Source: Nemopilema nomurai
Taxonomy: Eukaryota; Cnidaria; Scyphozoa; Rhizostomeae; Rhizostomatidae
Length of the DNA stretch: 64,000 nt
Reading direction: 5' to 3'
Assembly: GCA_003864495.1 (NCBI GenBank)
Contig: ML133420.1
Coordinates: 2,357,238 to 2,421,237, forward strand
Below, in pieces: positions 47,901 to 60,400 of this stretch (positions are counted from its first letter, which is position 1; every line of letters begins with the position of its first letter). The notes beneath the pieces are model-generated. The model saw nothing but the letters and a program-made list of their open reading frames with translations. It did no database searches and had not been told where the DNA came from. The position numbers and the translations under genes are program-made.

Positions 47901-49590
47901 TACAAGAGGCCACAGAAAATAAAACTCTGTCAACTAAAAACTCGAAATGGGCTTTGCCAGGCTCCGGTTTTAAAATTTTTCCGGTAAGACTAGTCTTTGC
48001 CGTTCTATTCTGGAAGTTCTTGTGTAGCAGCCTAAATGATCAGCCCCCTTTTCAGTAGTCGATCAGCCTCGCTTTAAACTGTTAATAAATTAGGCTATTA
48101 CACTGTATGTTGGAAACGGTTGAAATTCACCCAATGACCTATAACATGATATTTTCAACGTATCGAGAAGAAGATGACAGAGAGGATGATGATAAGAAAA
48201 CTGGGAAGTGGAGGCTGACACAAAGTACTGGCAGGCATTTAAAAGGGCAAACAGCGTGAAGCTACGTTAAGTCGACAGCAGCTGGAAATGTGTTGTCTAA
48301 ATCCGTCTAAGATGGCTTAGGTTTTGTGAGAACTAGACTAAACCCAACAAGATGTAGCATTTATCTTTCGTATGTATCGACTGCCACTGGAGCTTTCTGT
48401 AGAACGTCTTTCCAGTTGAGCTACTTTAGGAATTCCTGAATAATTTATTATGAGATCTATTCAACTGAGATACTACATCTAGACGTTTCTACACAGCAGG
48501 GTTATTGCAAACATTGTCAATTCATTGCAAGACTATTGCAAGATAGCAGCGACAGAGGATTCTAGTTTCAGCGTCGCACAATGCGCTTCTAGAACACGTA
48601 AAGTGATACTGCTTGATAGAATAGCAACTAGGAATGAACGAAATTCATTTCAATCAAGGATCGACACAGCCAGACAATCCACTTTAAGACAAGTCGAATT
48701 CTTTCCAATGAATGCTGTTAACAAAAATAGACATCAGCTGCTTGGTGTTTATTAAAACAGTGCACGACTTCGATTTATCTACATCGGGTTGAAAGCACGT
48801 TGGACCAACTAAGTACTTCTATTACTTGATCAATGCTACATTGACTTCCATTACTGCAATTTGTGGCTAAACTCATATCGAAGTTGGGATATTTAATGAA
48901 AGAAACGAAAACAAACTTTTTTTAAACTTTTCACGGCTTTGAAAGAGGCCTTTCTAGGTTCGTCCGCCTAGGTTGGAAATATCGTCTGCTGGTAAGACGA
49001 ATATGGCAAACTAAATGATACAAAACATTATAAGAATTAAACTTCTGAAGGGCCTATAACTTATTCTTCATTCGGTAATTTTCGAATTTTAGACAGTTTT
49101 CCATCTCACACGAAACATACAGCAACAACTTATCAAATTATAACGCACGTGCCATGATTTGCATTTTAAAGTACGCTTGGTTTTGTGAAGTAGACCCTCA
49201 TTTATGAATTTACAAGAGTTAGAACCTCTCCTTTACCCCAAATGGAAAGGGCGAAGGCATTCACTTCATTAAAATGCAGAGTCAAGAAAGGCGTTCCTTA
49301 GCGTCAGGGACGCATCGAAACATTTAACAATGCAAAAAGAGTGTGGGGGGGGGGGGATGCAAAGTCTTGCAAAAGAGAAGAGTGAAGAGAAAAGCCTTAT
49401 CTAACTCCAAAAACTGTACAATGGGTCTTCTATTCTGTTCGGGCTATGTCTGGACTCTGCTCAAACGTCTAACAACAACAGCTTACAGCGCGAGTTGGTT
49501 TATATTTTAGCTAGGGAAGTTTAACATCATAACAACAGGCTGTAGCGCCATATCCGAAAATTCACATAAAAAATTAGCCTATTACTTGAT
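44902..49590. other. Gene-poor spacer between MRPL18 and UNC119
   Basis: About 4.7 kb without a supported gene. Left end holds the MRPL18 promoter; right end should hold the UNC119 3' UTR. A 42-bp minisatellite occupies 47152-47456, and a G-run lies near 49347. ORFs at 45163, 45589, 46527, 46815 and 48525 have no recognisable product. Confidence 0.5.
47152..47456. repeat. Minisatellite, 42-bp unit, about 7 copies
   Basis: The unit contains CGATCCGGACAGACATGGTG and ACCTAACGTCAATTTTTTCC and recurs at near-constant spacing with a few substitutions (GATCCGAACAG, GACCTAGCG, CAATTGTTTCC variants). A partial unit precedes the array. The period is a multiple of three, so it leaves long but meaningless ORFs open on the minus strand. 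Confidence 0.93.
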
Positions 49591-52500
49591 TTATGCATCG
49601 TAGGCATAATCAGCTTTATTGTGCATGACCAGCTTGTCGTTTACGAAGTAGAAACTGTCCGACCGTGTCTCGTAGGGGTGGTTGATCATCTCTTGAACTG
49701 CAAAGCAAAGACAGCTGACCGTGAGAAAACTCAGTATTAACAGAAGGCAGAAAGCAAGCAGCTAAAGGGCTTAGGCTTATAATTCAGTGTCGTCAGACAG
49801 AGTGATGGGCCAGGGTTATAGTGAGACATCTAAGTGACACAGAAACACAGTGTCAACAGAAGCAAATGGGCACAACTGGGTGACGATTTTCCACGACAAA
49901 CAGATGTATTGGTCATTTACGAATTACACAACAGTATCCATTCTAAGGGAAGTAACACAATTCCAACAAGGGCGTTTCAAATTTGGAAAGTCGTAAAATA
50001 GCACTCACTTTCACTGTCTGAGAGTTGTGGAAATTCGTAGATGTGTTCACAGGTGTTCTTGCTATTTGGCATACAGAAGCCGAAGTTGAAGTCGAAGCTT
50101 TTCAACAGCCTGTCCTTAAAGTAGTGCCTTTCAATCATGCGGAAGTTTTCTACTGGTTTATCGCCGACTGCAAACTCCACCCTTCGAAGAAAAGAACAGT
50201 TAGGTCACGTGGTTACCAGATTTAGCTAGTTGTGACAACATGTAGGGGGACATGAGGGTGAGAACTAAAAGCAAGTCTACAAAGAAAAATAGATGGAAGC
50301 ATGCATTAAATCTCAAAAACTGCATAAAATTCAGAGAACAATTTTAAGCGATAATTTTTCACTGTGGCAAATGTTTTTAAATTGAATCTCACTCGACAAA
50401 GCTTAAGCACCCCTTTATGCCATCTCAAAAATAATTAAACACCCTTTATTCCTTGTCAAAGGAACCCTTATCTGCAAAGAACACTTCGTTCAGATGAATC
50501 TTTTTGAGAAACGTCGGGCGATTCAAATTCTCGGAAACATCGAATTAAAGATTTATTAGAGCAGTCCAGCAGATGCACTAACTAGAATGCAATAACCGTG
50601 CCAAAGTACATATTTGAGAAGCTGATGACGGAGCAGTGGCTCGCCAATGCACGAATATCCTAATTCGTTGACTTAACAGTTTTAATTTCGATTCACGCAG
50701 AACAGGCATCCATGTAACAAAACGTCCACTTCTCTGCTGTTGTGGTTGCAAATGAGAGAGAAAATTCGACCACGATCGTAACAATTTCGGATAAGGGCAA
50801 ACTGAGGGAGCACAGCATTGGTATAAAGGGTGTGAAAGCAGCTTTGATTCTTGCAAATTGATGGGCGGGCAAGGCATGGCTCATGCTTGTTGCTATTAAT
50901 AAACAAACCCCCGGAAAATGATGAAACGTATCGCACAGAACGTGCCAAAATTAGAAAAATCGAACTATTTAATCAATAACCTGCATATCATCATCACTGG
51001 TGATTCAATTAGCTTACACTCACTCTTGCAACTGGGCTTTTGCCCTCTCGGTATCTGTTTTCCATTCTTGACGTAAATTCAGGTTCTTGTGATTTTAAAT
51101 CTCAGGGGATGTAATTAACAATTCTATTTACAGGTCACGTGTGATAAACCAAACATGGCCTAGTGGTACTGTCCTTGTCACAAAAGCAACATTAACACCG
51201 CAACGGGCTGCAACTGGCATTTACTACATTAGCTTATGCCACGCTAACACACTAATCTACAAGAAACCTTGTGAAACTCACGTTGCACCTACAGCTGAGA
51301 GTCGGAGAAAGTCTTTCGAGAACCTGTACCGAACATATCTTCCCGAGTTCGGATCTTCCTCGTCACACTCGATCGAATCTTCATCACCTTCCGGTTTCAT
51401 GATCTCAAACAGAACCGACCCGGTCTCCATGTCTCGTATCCGGAATCGTGTGAAGTCGATATTGTACAAGTTGACTCGTCCATCGACTAGGTAATCTGAA
51501 AGGAGGGTTAAGAGAATCACAAATCACGAATTTGAAGCCGAAATACGAAGACACATTAGACAATATCATGTCATAACTCTAACTGAAACGTTTCTGACGA
51601 TATTCAAAAGGATTTACGGCGAAGTAATGAATGATCCTAAAAAGGAATAATAAAAAACAACTTTTCGATCGGTAGAAGTACAATAATGAAACTGAAAAGG
51701 TTAAATAATGAAACTTTTTAACGACTTTAACTAGTTCAAAAAAGTGTATGGTATAACAATAAAATAATGCCAGAATATTTTCAACAAGGTCATCAGGTCA
51801 TCATCGCAATCTTTCACAAGCAAAAAACGGGGCGATTAAAATATTGTTTATGATGACCAGATTTAAGACTACGAAAATTGCTTTTTACTGCTTTCTTAAG
51901 AAACAAAATACATTTTGTGGAACGTCTCGTAGCAACATGGCGGAGACAACCCGTTTAACCAAGAAATCACTTATCCATTCTTTTATCTAGAACGGTTAGC
52001 AATTTCTAAGTGGCTGCTAGCCGAATGGCAGGTTCCCAAGCTTCAAGTTGGTTTCGTATTCTGACGCATTTGCTAATTGAACACACAACCTACCGTGGAA
52101 TTGAACCGGTACAAAATCGTCAAGCGAGGAAGAATACTTTCGCGGAAATCATTTCAATCGCATTGATAGGAGGAAGGAACTTGACAAATGTTTTGAACTG
52201 AACCAAATAACAAATGCATACTAGCGAAAGAGTGAAAAACAAATAATTCCCTCGAGGGCTTGCGAAAAGATCATTTAGTAAACAAAGGCAAGTCGTATCT
52301 TTGCCATGCCAACAGCCGTCTTCATATGTTGTCTCATTACAATAATTACGAAGAAAGAAGCACGTGCTATAAATTATTTTACTTCATTTATTTTTCATTA
52401 GAAACTTTTTCAGTGGTGATTACTCCAGTATCTGAACGCCTTTGCAAATTCCATCAATAGTTGATTTATAAAAGCTCTTCAATTTTGCTACTATGTGTTT

Positions 52501-55500
52501 CGATATTTGCTACCATCTGCTGCAATTCCAAGAAGATCTTGCAAACACAAGATAAATCAATCCATCTGCTGTTTTCAATTATTTTCGACCGATCGAATTT
52601 GGCAAGTGAATTACGGATAAGTAGAAATTAGTCTCCACTAGCACTTTAGGCCTTGATGAAAAAAGAAGAAAGAGGACCTTGACGCAAACAATCTAATAAT
52701 TCTTGATTCATTTGCTTTGGGTACAAAAGCTTTCAAATTCTTACTATTGTCCAATACACGTAGCTCGAAAGAAGTTTACTACTAAAAGGTAGGAAACTCA
52801 GTTGATTTGATCTGGCCGGAAAACAAGCGTCCGGGGGTTCTAGAAAAACATTTAACTGAACAACAAACAAAGGCACATTGCTTGCACGAGGCTGCCAACT
52901 TCCTTCTCGATCAAGTCCTGATTAAATAGGACATTACGGACGCAATGCCCAATCAAAATACGCCAAATATAATATATAACTTTATAACATAATAACAAAA
53001 CTGGTGAGCCTTTTGGGAGTTGGAATAAAGCGGCTACTTCATTGTTAAAGGCAGCACAAACTGAAACTAAAATCCACCTGTTCACCGAACGAAACAATAT
53101 GCTTACATGGAAAGCTTTCTTTTATAAAATAACGCTTTTGACTTTCTTATCGGCATTTTTCCAAAAGCAGTTTCTGGAAAACAAGCTATATTCTTGTTAA
53201 AAGTGGACACAAGGACAATGTAATGGCCGAAACAACTTTCTAAAGTGACCGCTATTTGTCAAGTGCCAAATCGTCCAATAGATTCCACAAATATCTCGTG
53301 CTTGAGTAGCCTATGAGCAAAATATATTCGTAGAAACCAAAGAAAAGTGAACAAGACCTGTGTAACAATATGTCTATAGCAAAAGGCATTATAATACCAT
53401 CGACAAATCCCATCGGCTCGACCAGCTACAAAACAGAAATGACAGAAGTTTATACGAATACATGATTGTGAATTACATCATTCTGGTGAAACACCTGCAC
53501 TTTACAAAAACAATCCTTTAAACGTTTACTAAAAAATCCAATAACAAGCTAATGAAAACTATTGGTTGAACACCAAAAATTTGGAATTCCAAAGCCACAT
53601 AGACAAATCTTGTTCCTTCCAATCAAAATGTATTTTGTATTTTGCAAGCTGCGGTACAGGGCAATCACTTTCTCTTCTCAGGATGGGGAGAAATTAAATT
53701 TTTATATATCCAAACAAAGATAAATGATAGAGTTATCATACTCTTAAACATCTTAAGGAGATTGATGATTTTACAGTTGCAGTTTCAATAATATAAGTTT
53801 TGCAACAACTGAGCCTAAAATATTGCTACAGGGAGACTTTTCCTCAAGCAATGCTCTCAAGGTTTGGAAAAGGCAACTTCAAACGCAACATGACATTTTC
53901 ATCATGAAAGCAGCTATTTAATAAACCAATAAAGACAGTGACAAGCAATTTTTAATTCAATTATTGTGGAGGGCAGAATTACAGTCAGAAATACATTTTG
54001 ATCAGCTGGGCCACGCCAGTGATTCTCTTAACCTCAGATTCTTGCAACAGACTGCATTATAAAACAGCAGATAAGAGGACAGTGCATTGAGTAAATGCTG
54101 ATTAACAATTAACACATTCAACTGCTTACAATACAGTAAGGAACCACATAAGAACTATTGTAATAAATCACACTGCATCAAAGCTGATCTAGACACATTC
54201 CCAGTTGATAAGGGAGAAATGGTGACAATGAAGGTATATTTATTTCATTGGAAAAGCCCAAGATATGCAATAATTCTCAATTTTTCATTTGGAAAAGACC
54301 AATATGTGCAACTATGTACAATATATTCATTGAAAATGCTCAATAAATTTCACTGTCAACATTATACATACTGAATGTGTGCATAAACTATTAAGCAAAA
54401 AGTGGTTCCACTGTTTCTAGCTACTGTGAAGTTTTGAATCACAGAGCACTTGCTGATATGTAATTTTGCTCATATATGGTAATTCGCAAAGCACAATATC
54501 TGCAATTGCGAGGATTTGAAAAGTCTGAGATTGAGAGCATGCCCAACCAGATTATTGGAAATGCCCAACATATCAATTTACAAAGCCACATGTAATTGCA
54601 TACACATGTTCCAAAAGCCCAAATATCTAATCAGGGTAGTTTACCAAAGCACACAACAAACTGTCTGCTTCTCTACCACTCTTCCAGGAAATAGAATATA
54701 ACTCCAAAAGAGGAACAAAGTAAACAAGACAGCTTGAAAAAGAGTAAAATGTCAAAACGAAGTAAAAAACAAGCATATTCTCACATCAAATAAAAGGATG
54801 ATATTCAAGGATGATATTCAAGGATTTCTAGGTTATCAGATAACTTTCTTACATGTCATTTTAGCAAAAAAGCTGATGTCAAAGCTCTGAAATGGTCATG
54901 TTATTCTAACATTAGAATGTACAATGAAATTATTCACACTCAAGACAAGTGGAATGAAATTATTTCAGTTGTCTGCAGTGACAAAAGCAAGGCTTGGTCT
55001 CGTAGTGACAGGTGAAAGGTGTATTGTACACAGTTATGACTAACAAGTTCTACAGGGAGATAGTGTATTTTCAGATGTTGATAACAATATGTGTCAACTT
55101 GCTTAATAACCACCACCAGCCATACTGATAAAGTGTGCATGCACACTGTGAGTCAAATTTAATGAAATTGATGAACATATATTAACAGGTGAACATTTAT
55201 TGCTTTATCATCTTAAATATATACATTGAAATTGTAGAATCTAGTTATATCTGTAAGTGTTGAATCAAAGCAAGCTTTATTTTTGGGTTTTTTTCTAAAG
55301 TTGCACACGAAGTAGCATGAACTAAATTTGCATTAAAACTGTGGTAAGTGGATCAGCCAAGCTATCAAACACATGACAAAATCCAGTTTAGGGTGCAGAT
55401 AGTTCAAAAGCATTGATGGAATGACAAATGGGTATATGCAAGAATAGAATTTATTGGTTTCTATAGATTTACTGTTGATACATTCACAAGCAGTGAGAAA

Positions 55501-56649
55501 CTACTTGGGATTTACTGTTTTGGAAGTGGCTACTTTTCAGAAAGCTATGCCCAACTGTTTTATAATTCAAAGGCTCAAATTATACTGCCTTTTAGTAACT
55601 TTTGAAAACCACTAGGTACCTGCTTGCATACAAATATTTGGATATAAAATAGCTACCTTTGGCTAATACCATCCACTTATTTTTTACTTCTAGCTCTGCA
55701 TTCAAATAGGTTTTCGCAGCAGTTCCATTAAGCTTGATCTTAATTTTCATTTTATATAATTTTACTGTTGGTTATTAAACTCCCATCACAAGAGCTTAGC
55801 TGCCCTTGATGATTTGTTTATAGAGTTGAAGAGGACATATATTTTGCTGATGATTTTTTAAAGTAAAAATATGACAATTACACGATGGTAAATATTATAC
55901 TGTTTGTAACGCCTCAATCAATGGCGATTGATTTGTTTCGATAAATCGACATTGGTTGGGCTGACTCTGTGACAACAGAACAACATCTTAAATAATTTGC
56001 ATAAAATAGGTCTATACTTTAGAAGCAATTTCCTTGTAAATGTTCACGACCACAAACACTTTTGATGGAGAACAGATACCGCAAAAAGAATGTTCTAAAA
56101 GATCAGATCAGATCAGACGAGAGCCCGTGCAACATCACGTAGCGTAGCAACACTCGAAAACATCGTCTAATTCTCATTTGAAATTTCAGTTTATCATCAC
56201 CCATCAGGACAAAATGAAAACATATCCACTTCTATTCACATTGAATTGGAAAGTATAAAACCAAGCAACTGGGGAAGGTTCCGGTGGATTGGAAAGTTTT
56301 CAATGCGATTCAAGTCGTTGCTGCCTTACTGTTTTTGAACCAACTAGGAAACAAGAGGTGTCCAATGCATGGGCCTTTGCAACAAAGACTCTCGCACTTC
56401 ACCACGGCCCGGCCTAAAAAGGAATTTCACGAGACACGAATAACAACAGAAGAACTTACTTTGCGTGATTTTGTCTAGCTTAGTTATATCTTCAGGACTA
56501 ATGACATCCTTGTTGAGCAACTGCTCTTCGCTAACTTCGTCGCCTTTCTTTGATTTGGCAGCTCTCATCAAAAACCCACCACCTTTCTTTTTCTCCCTCC
56601 CCGAAGAACTGTCTTGAGCGGGCATCTTCTTCCCAACTTTAAGACTCAT
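49591..56649 (-). CDS. UNC119: UNC119 lipid-binding chaperone
   Basis: UNC119 binds myristoylated cargo such as transducin alpha and NPHP3 and delivers it to cilia, with release by ARL3-GTP. Exons, 5' to 3': 56649-56460, 51495-51282, 50181-50009 and 49697-49591, giving 227 residues with all phases correct; vertebrate UNC119 is about 240. The variable Lys-rich N-terminus ends [15 protein letters not shown], then [82 protein letters not shown] and [13 protein letters not shown]; together these are the GMP-PDE-delta-type beta-sandwich. The stop at 49591-49593 follows NKADYAYDA, matching the family's NKADYSY end. Intron 1 is about 5 kb. Divergent to SRRD with a spacer of about 0.8 kb. Confidence 0.96.
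51496..56459 (-). other. UNC119 intron 1 (about 5 kb)
   Basis: Large intron bounded by ACGCAAA/gtaagt and ttcag/ATTACC. No nested gene is supported. It holds a short perfect duplication (GGATGATATTCAA twice near 54796-54823) and a run of three GATCA words near 56100. Otherwise unremarkable AT-rich sequence. Confidence 0.6.
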
Positions 56650-57446
56650 GGAAAGGGTACAATGTATCGCTTACACCGGGCTCTCCAGAGTGATCTTTGT
56701 TTGCAGGAGGCTGTTTTCTTCACCTCTTGCGTCTTGACATTTCCAACGGAAAGTGAAGTGCGTGTATTCGGTAGAGTAGAGGGCCTTCTCGGCTATGTCT
56801 CCTCTTTGAAAGCGAAACGGAATTCGCTTTATGGGATCTTCTGCTTCTATATTGGATGCTCAGATCCGAGCGGGGGGTGAAAGGCTGAAACCAGAAGCTC
56901 GTTTCGACGATCTGGGGGTGATCTGGGGGTGATCTGATAAATTTGCGAATTCAGAATCACAAAATTAAGATGCTAACTGAATAGATTTAAAATAATGTAG
57001 AACTTTTTGTGAAAATACCAGCCTCAAGGCTAGTCATTTAAATTTCAAAAGGCTGAGGCACAGCATTCGATAAGAAACAACCTGCTCAAATGTGTTTACA
57101 GTTTTTGATACAGTTGTAGAATAATAAGATGCATATCTATTTTCTGTATTCACTTTATTTGGCTTCCTCTGTCTACGAACCTGAATTTTGACTGGCCCGT
57201 ACTTTACACATAATAAACATTGAACTTGGTCTATAAACCTCTGACTATGGAGGAATCCAGCCTAATGGCTTTTAAGGAAAGCCAGAAGTCAATAGTAGAC
57301 AAAAAATTAAGAAAGAATTGGAACAGCCGGCTATCCAATGAAAAAGTGTTATCTGCGAAGATTAAAGAGAACGGTAATCGAAAAATGCAGCGAAGCATTT
57401 GGCGAATCTCTTCACGAAAGAGAGGCAGCTTGGCAAAATATTTAAA
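56650..57446. promoter_or_regulatory. Divergent spacer between UNC119 and SRRD
   Basis: About 0.8 kb between two start codons pointing apart, so both promoters are expected here. A tandem GATCTGGGGGT pair occurs near 56909-56932. No TATA box was identified with confidence. Possible bidirectional promoter inferred from spacing. Confidence 0.45.
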
Positions 57447-60400
57447 ATGGAAGAAGGCTTCCAAATTGTTTCCAACAGAAGAAAAAAGGGGAAAAACCGA
57501 AAAATTCAGAAAAAGGATCTTAGTTCACATGACCTCAATGGATCTGGAAAAGAAGATGAGTCTTGGGAAAGGGCCATTTCAATAATTGAAACATGCAGGT
57601 TTGCCCTCCGTTTGTTGTTGTCAGTCTTAGGCCGCCCAGTCACTTCAGAAAGGAAATGTGTAGCTCAATTTCTTATTTCTGATTTTTTCATGTAAATACG
57701 GAAAAAGAAGCTCATAAGTTGATTTCCAGGGGGTCCTAAAGGTTGAAAATGCTATCAAAATATTCAAAAATCTTCCCACTCTTTTTTCTAACCCCATTTT
57801 CAAGATTTCAAACCCCCCTCTTAGCTTTCATAAAAAATTATCTAGTCAAATGTTAACCGGCCCCAAAGACAAGTCAGTTATGCTGCTCAACTGGTAGCTT
57901 TTGAGCATATACCCATGCATTTTAAACACAGTCATTGTCTCAGCTTTTATATAAATACATAATGTGAGTTGTATGTAATGAAAATATGCTTTAGTTATGC
58001 AGAATGTTTATTCTACTTTTCTTTGCAATTGTAAATGGATTTATCTAGTAAACATTTTGGGCTGGTTCTCTCTTTAATGACATCAGGGGGCTGTAATGAG
58101 CTGCTATGTATTTATGAACTTTCTGCTGGTACCATTCCAAGACTTAATGGTGAGGTAACTGTGCAGAATTGAAACATACCCTTTTAAGCAAATTTTGTCA
58201 ATACAGATATTAATATTTTCTACAAGAGAAAAGTCATAAAAAAAGACACATTTTGTGATTGGCATGTAGGATATGTAAACTTCAATATAGTGGTGTTGTT
58301 CTTTTCTTTTAGACGTGAAATTAAATCAGATGGCTTCTGGGATGACTTTACAGGTTTGTATCTTGTTTTTTTGCAAGGTAAAATCTTTCTTCGGCTCCAT
58401 GACTCTACAATACTGTATATTAGCTAATTACACATATTGTATTTTGTTGTTGTATACTTTGCAAAAATGGCCTTCTGAATGATGATGCAAGAAGAAGAAA
58501 ACTTCTTGAAAATCAAAAGAAATATATATTTGAAATAATGTTTATCTTTACCAATGGAAAAGCAACCAGAATGAAATAAAAGCCAAATTTACTACATATT
58601 CAGGAAAAAGCAAAGTTGTTTATTTTTCTCACAATGATTATGACTGGGTATTCATTTTGCTCAACAGTAGCTTGGCTTTTTCATCAGGTTCTTGTTTGTT
58701 ATTTCTTTCCTTGTGTATGCAGTGTTAGTTTCAATATTTTTTTCCTGCTTACAGATTCTCTACAGAAAGACATAGAAAAGGAGTTTCAAGTTGAGGACAT
58801 AATTTCATATGGAGCAGGACATATTGCTACGAATCCTACTGCCAGATATCAGTTTGCGTTTTTGATTCTCTTGGCACAGCATTTCGAGGTTTGTTTGTTT
58901 CAAATGATATTTAATTTTGCTGTTGTTGTATATGAAATAGTTTGAAATAACTGATTTCTATTTTATGGGGGTTCTAATCTCGAAAAAAATGCACTTAATT
59001 TGGGCTATGGAATAATCACACTACAAACCTGTGTAAAACATAGATTTGTAATATTCACCCCATGCCAAATAGGAACGTTTAGTCTTGTCTGTAAATAGAG
59101 TAAAAATTTACATACCTAAGTCACCTGTTTGCCTTTTCACCTGCTAATGATGTAGCTAAGAAATGATACAGATGCAGTGGTGTTTCTACGGAGGCTAGCC
59201 CCCCCCCAGAATGTTTGTGGGCCCACTCCCCCTTTTCTAAGAACATTTTTAGTTGTTAGTCAGTGTTTCCGCCCATTTATACGTAGCTTTTGGTATGAAT
59301 TGCTCGACCATTCTGTCTAAAATATATTGTGTCCGTACCAGGGTCGTTGATAGACGGCCCGGGCCAAGGAGCCAAGCTCTGGGGCGGGCCCTTTTGCGCC
59401 GCAGTCGAAATACTTAACTGTAAGACCTATATTTTGCGCGCCTTTACCCCCCCCCCCTCTCTCTACGCTCCTGGTCCGTACACTACTATTTCAAGATTCT
59501 CTGTGATACCGTTCTCATACAAATAAGTTTTATGAAGTGAAATAGAGTCGCTAGCATCTATCTCCAGCAGCAAGCGGCAAGTCAAGGCGAGGTTGTGAGG
59601 CTAGGCCGAAGTAATCCATGAAGCCTGTTGCCATTCTTGTATTTATTCGGGTTGTGAAACCTCCCTTTTCAAGGATCCCGGAACATCTTTTTTGTACGTT
59701 TGTGTACAATGCCGTTTAAAAGTTTGCGTGCTTCGTCATCGCAAGGCAACTAAAAGATGGTAATTTGGGAGGTATCCAATTCCTTATTCTTTCGATTAAG
59801 CTTCCGTTTGACAACCAAAATGCCATTAATGTTTGAAAAGGCGCCCGGTTGGAGACGAATTCACTACTTAGCTGTAAACGATTGGTTGCGAAACATTAAT
59901 TAGGGACAGATCGAGCCCAAGGTCTTTAAAAATGCGATTTTGGAGCAAGTTTGCTAATAGAATTATTGACGGCGTGAACCATCAAAAGATCAATCACCGA
60001 AAAAGGTAAGATACTTCCTGAGAAATGAGGCTACGTTCACACTGTTCCGTTTTCATGAATATGGAGCAAAACTTAGCTTTGGCCTAGCGCTCACATTTCT
60101 CCGATGTGAAAAGGGAGGTTTTTGAAAATGCTGACGAAAACGCGAAAGTGCGTTTTTGAAAACGGCCCGTTTTAAATGTGAACACCAATGATTTTTGCGC
60201 TGCAGTTTCAAATAAAAAAAATGTCACACTACATTTGTTGAAGTTTTCTACTACAAGTTGCAGAGTTTGTGGAAGATGAACACCACCCAGCTTGACTCAC
60301 CCTGCAAAGTTTGGCAAAATATGTAAAAAATTTGCATGCATAACTAGGTATCCTCCATTTGCCCATTGTAGTTGGTGTAACTTGTTGTTGTTGCTGTTGG

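Noticed and set aside
57220..57585. 121-codon basic ORF at the SRRD 5' end
   Set aside because: Overlaps SRRD exon 1 in a different frame; the frame starting at 57447 joins by phase to the SRR1-domain exons and this one does not.
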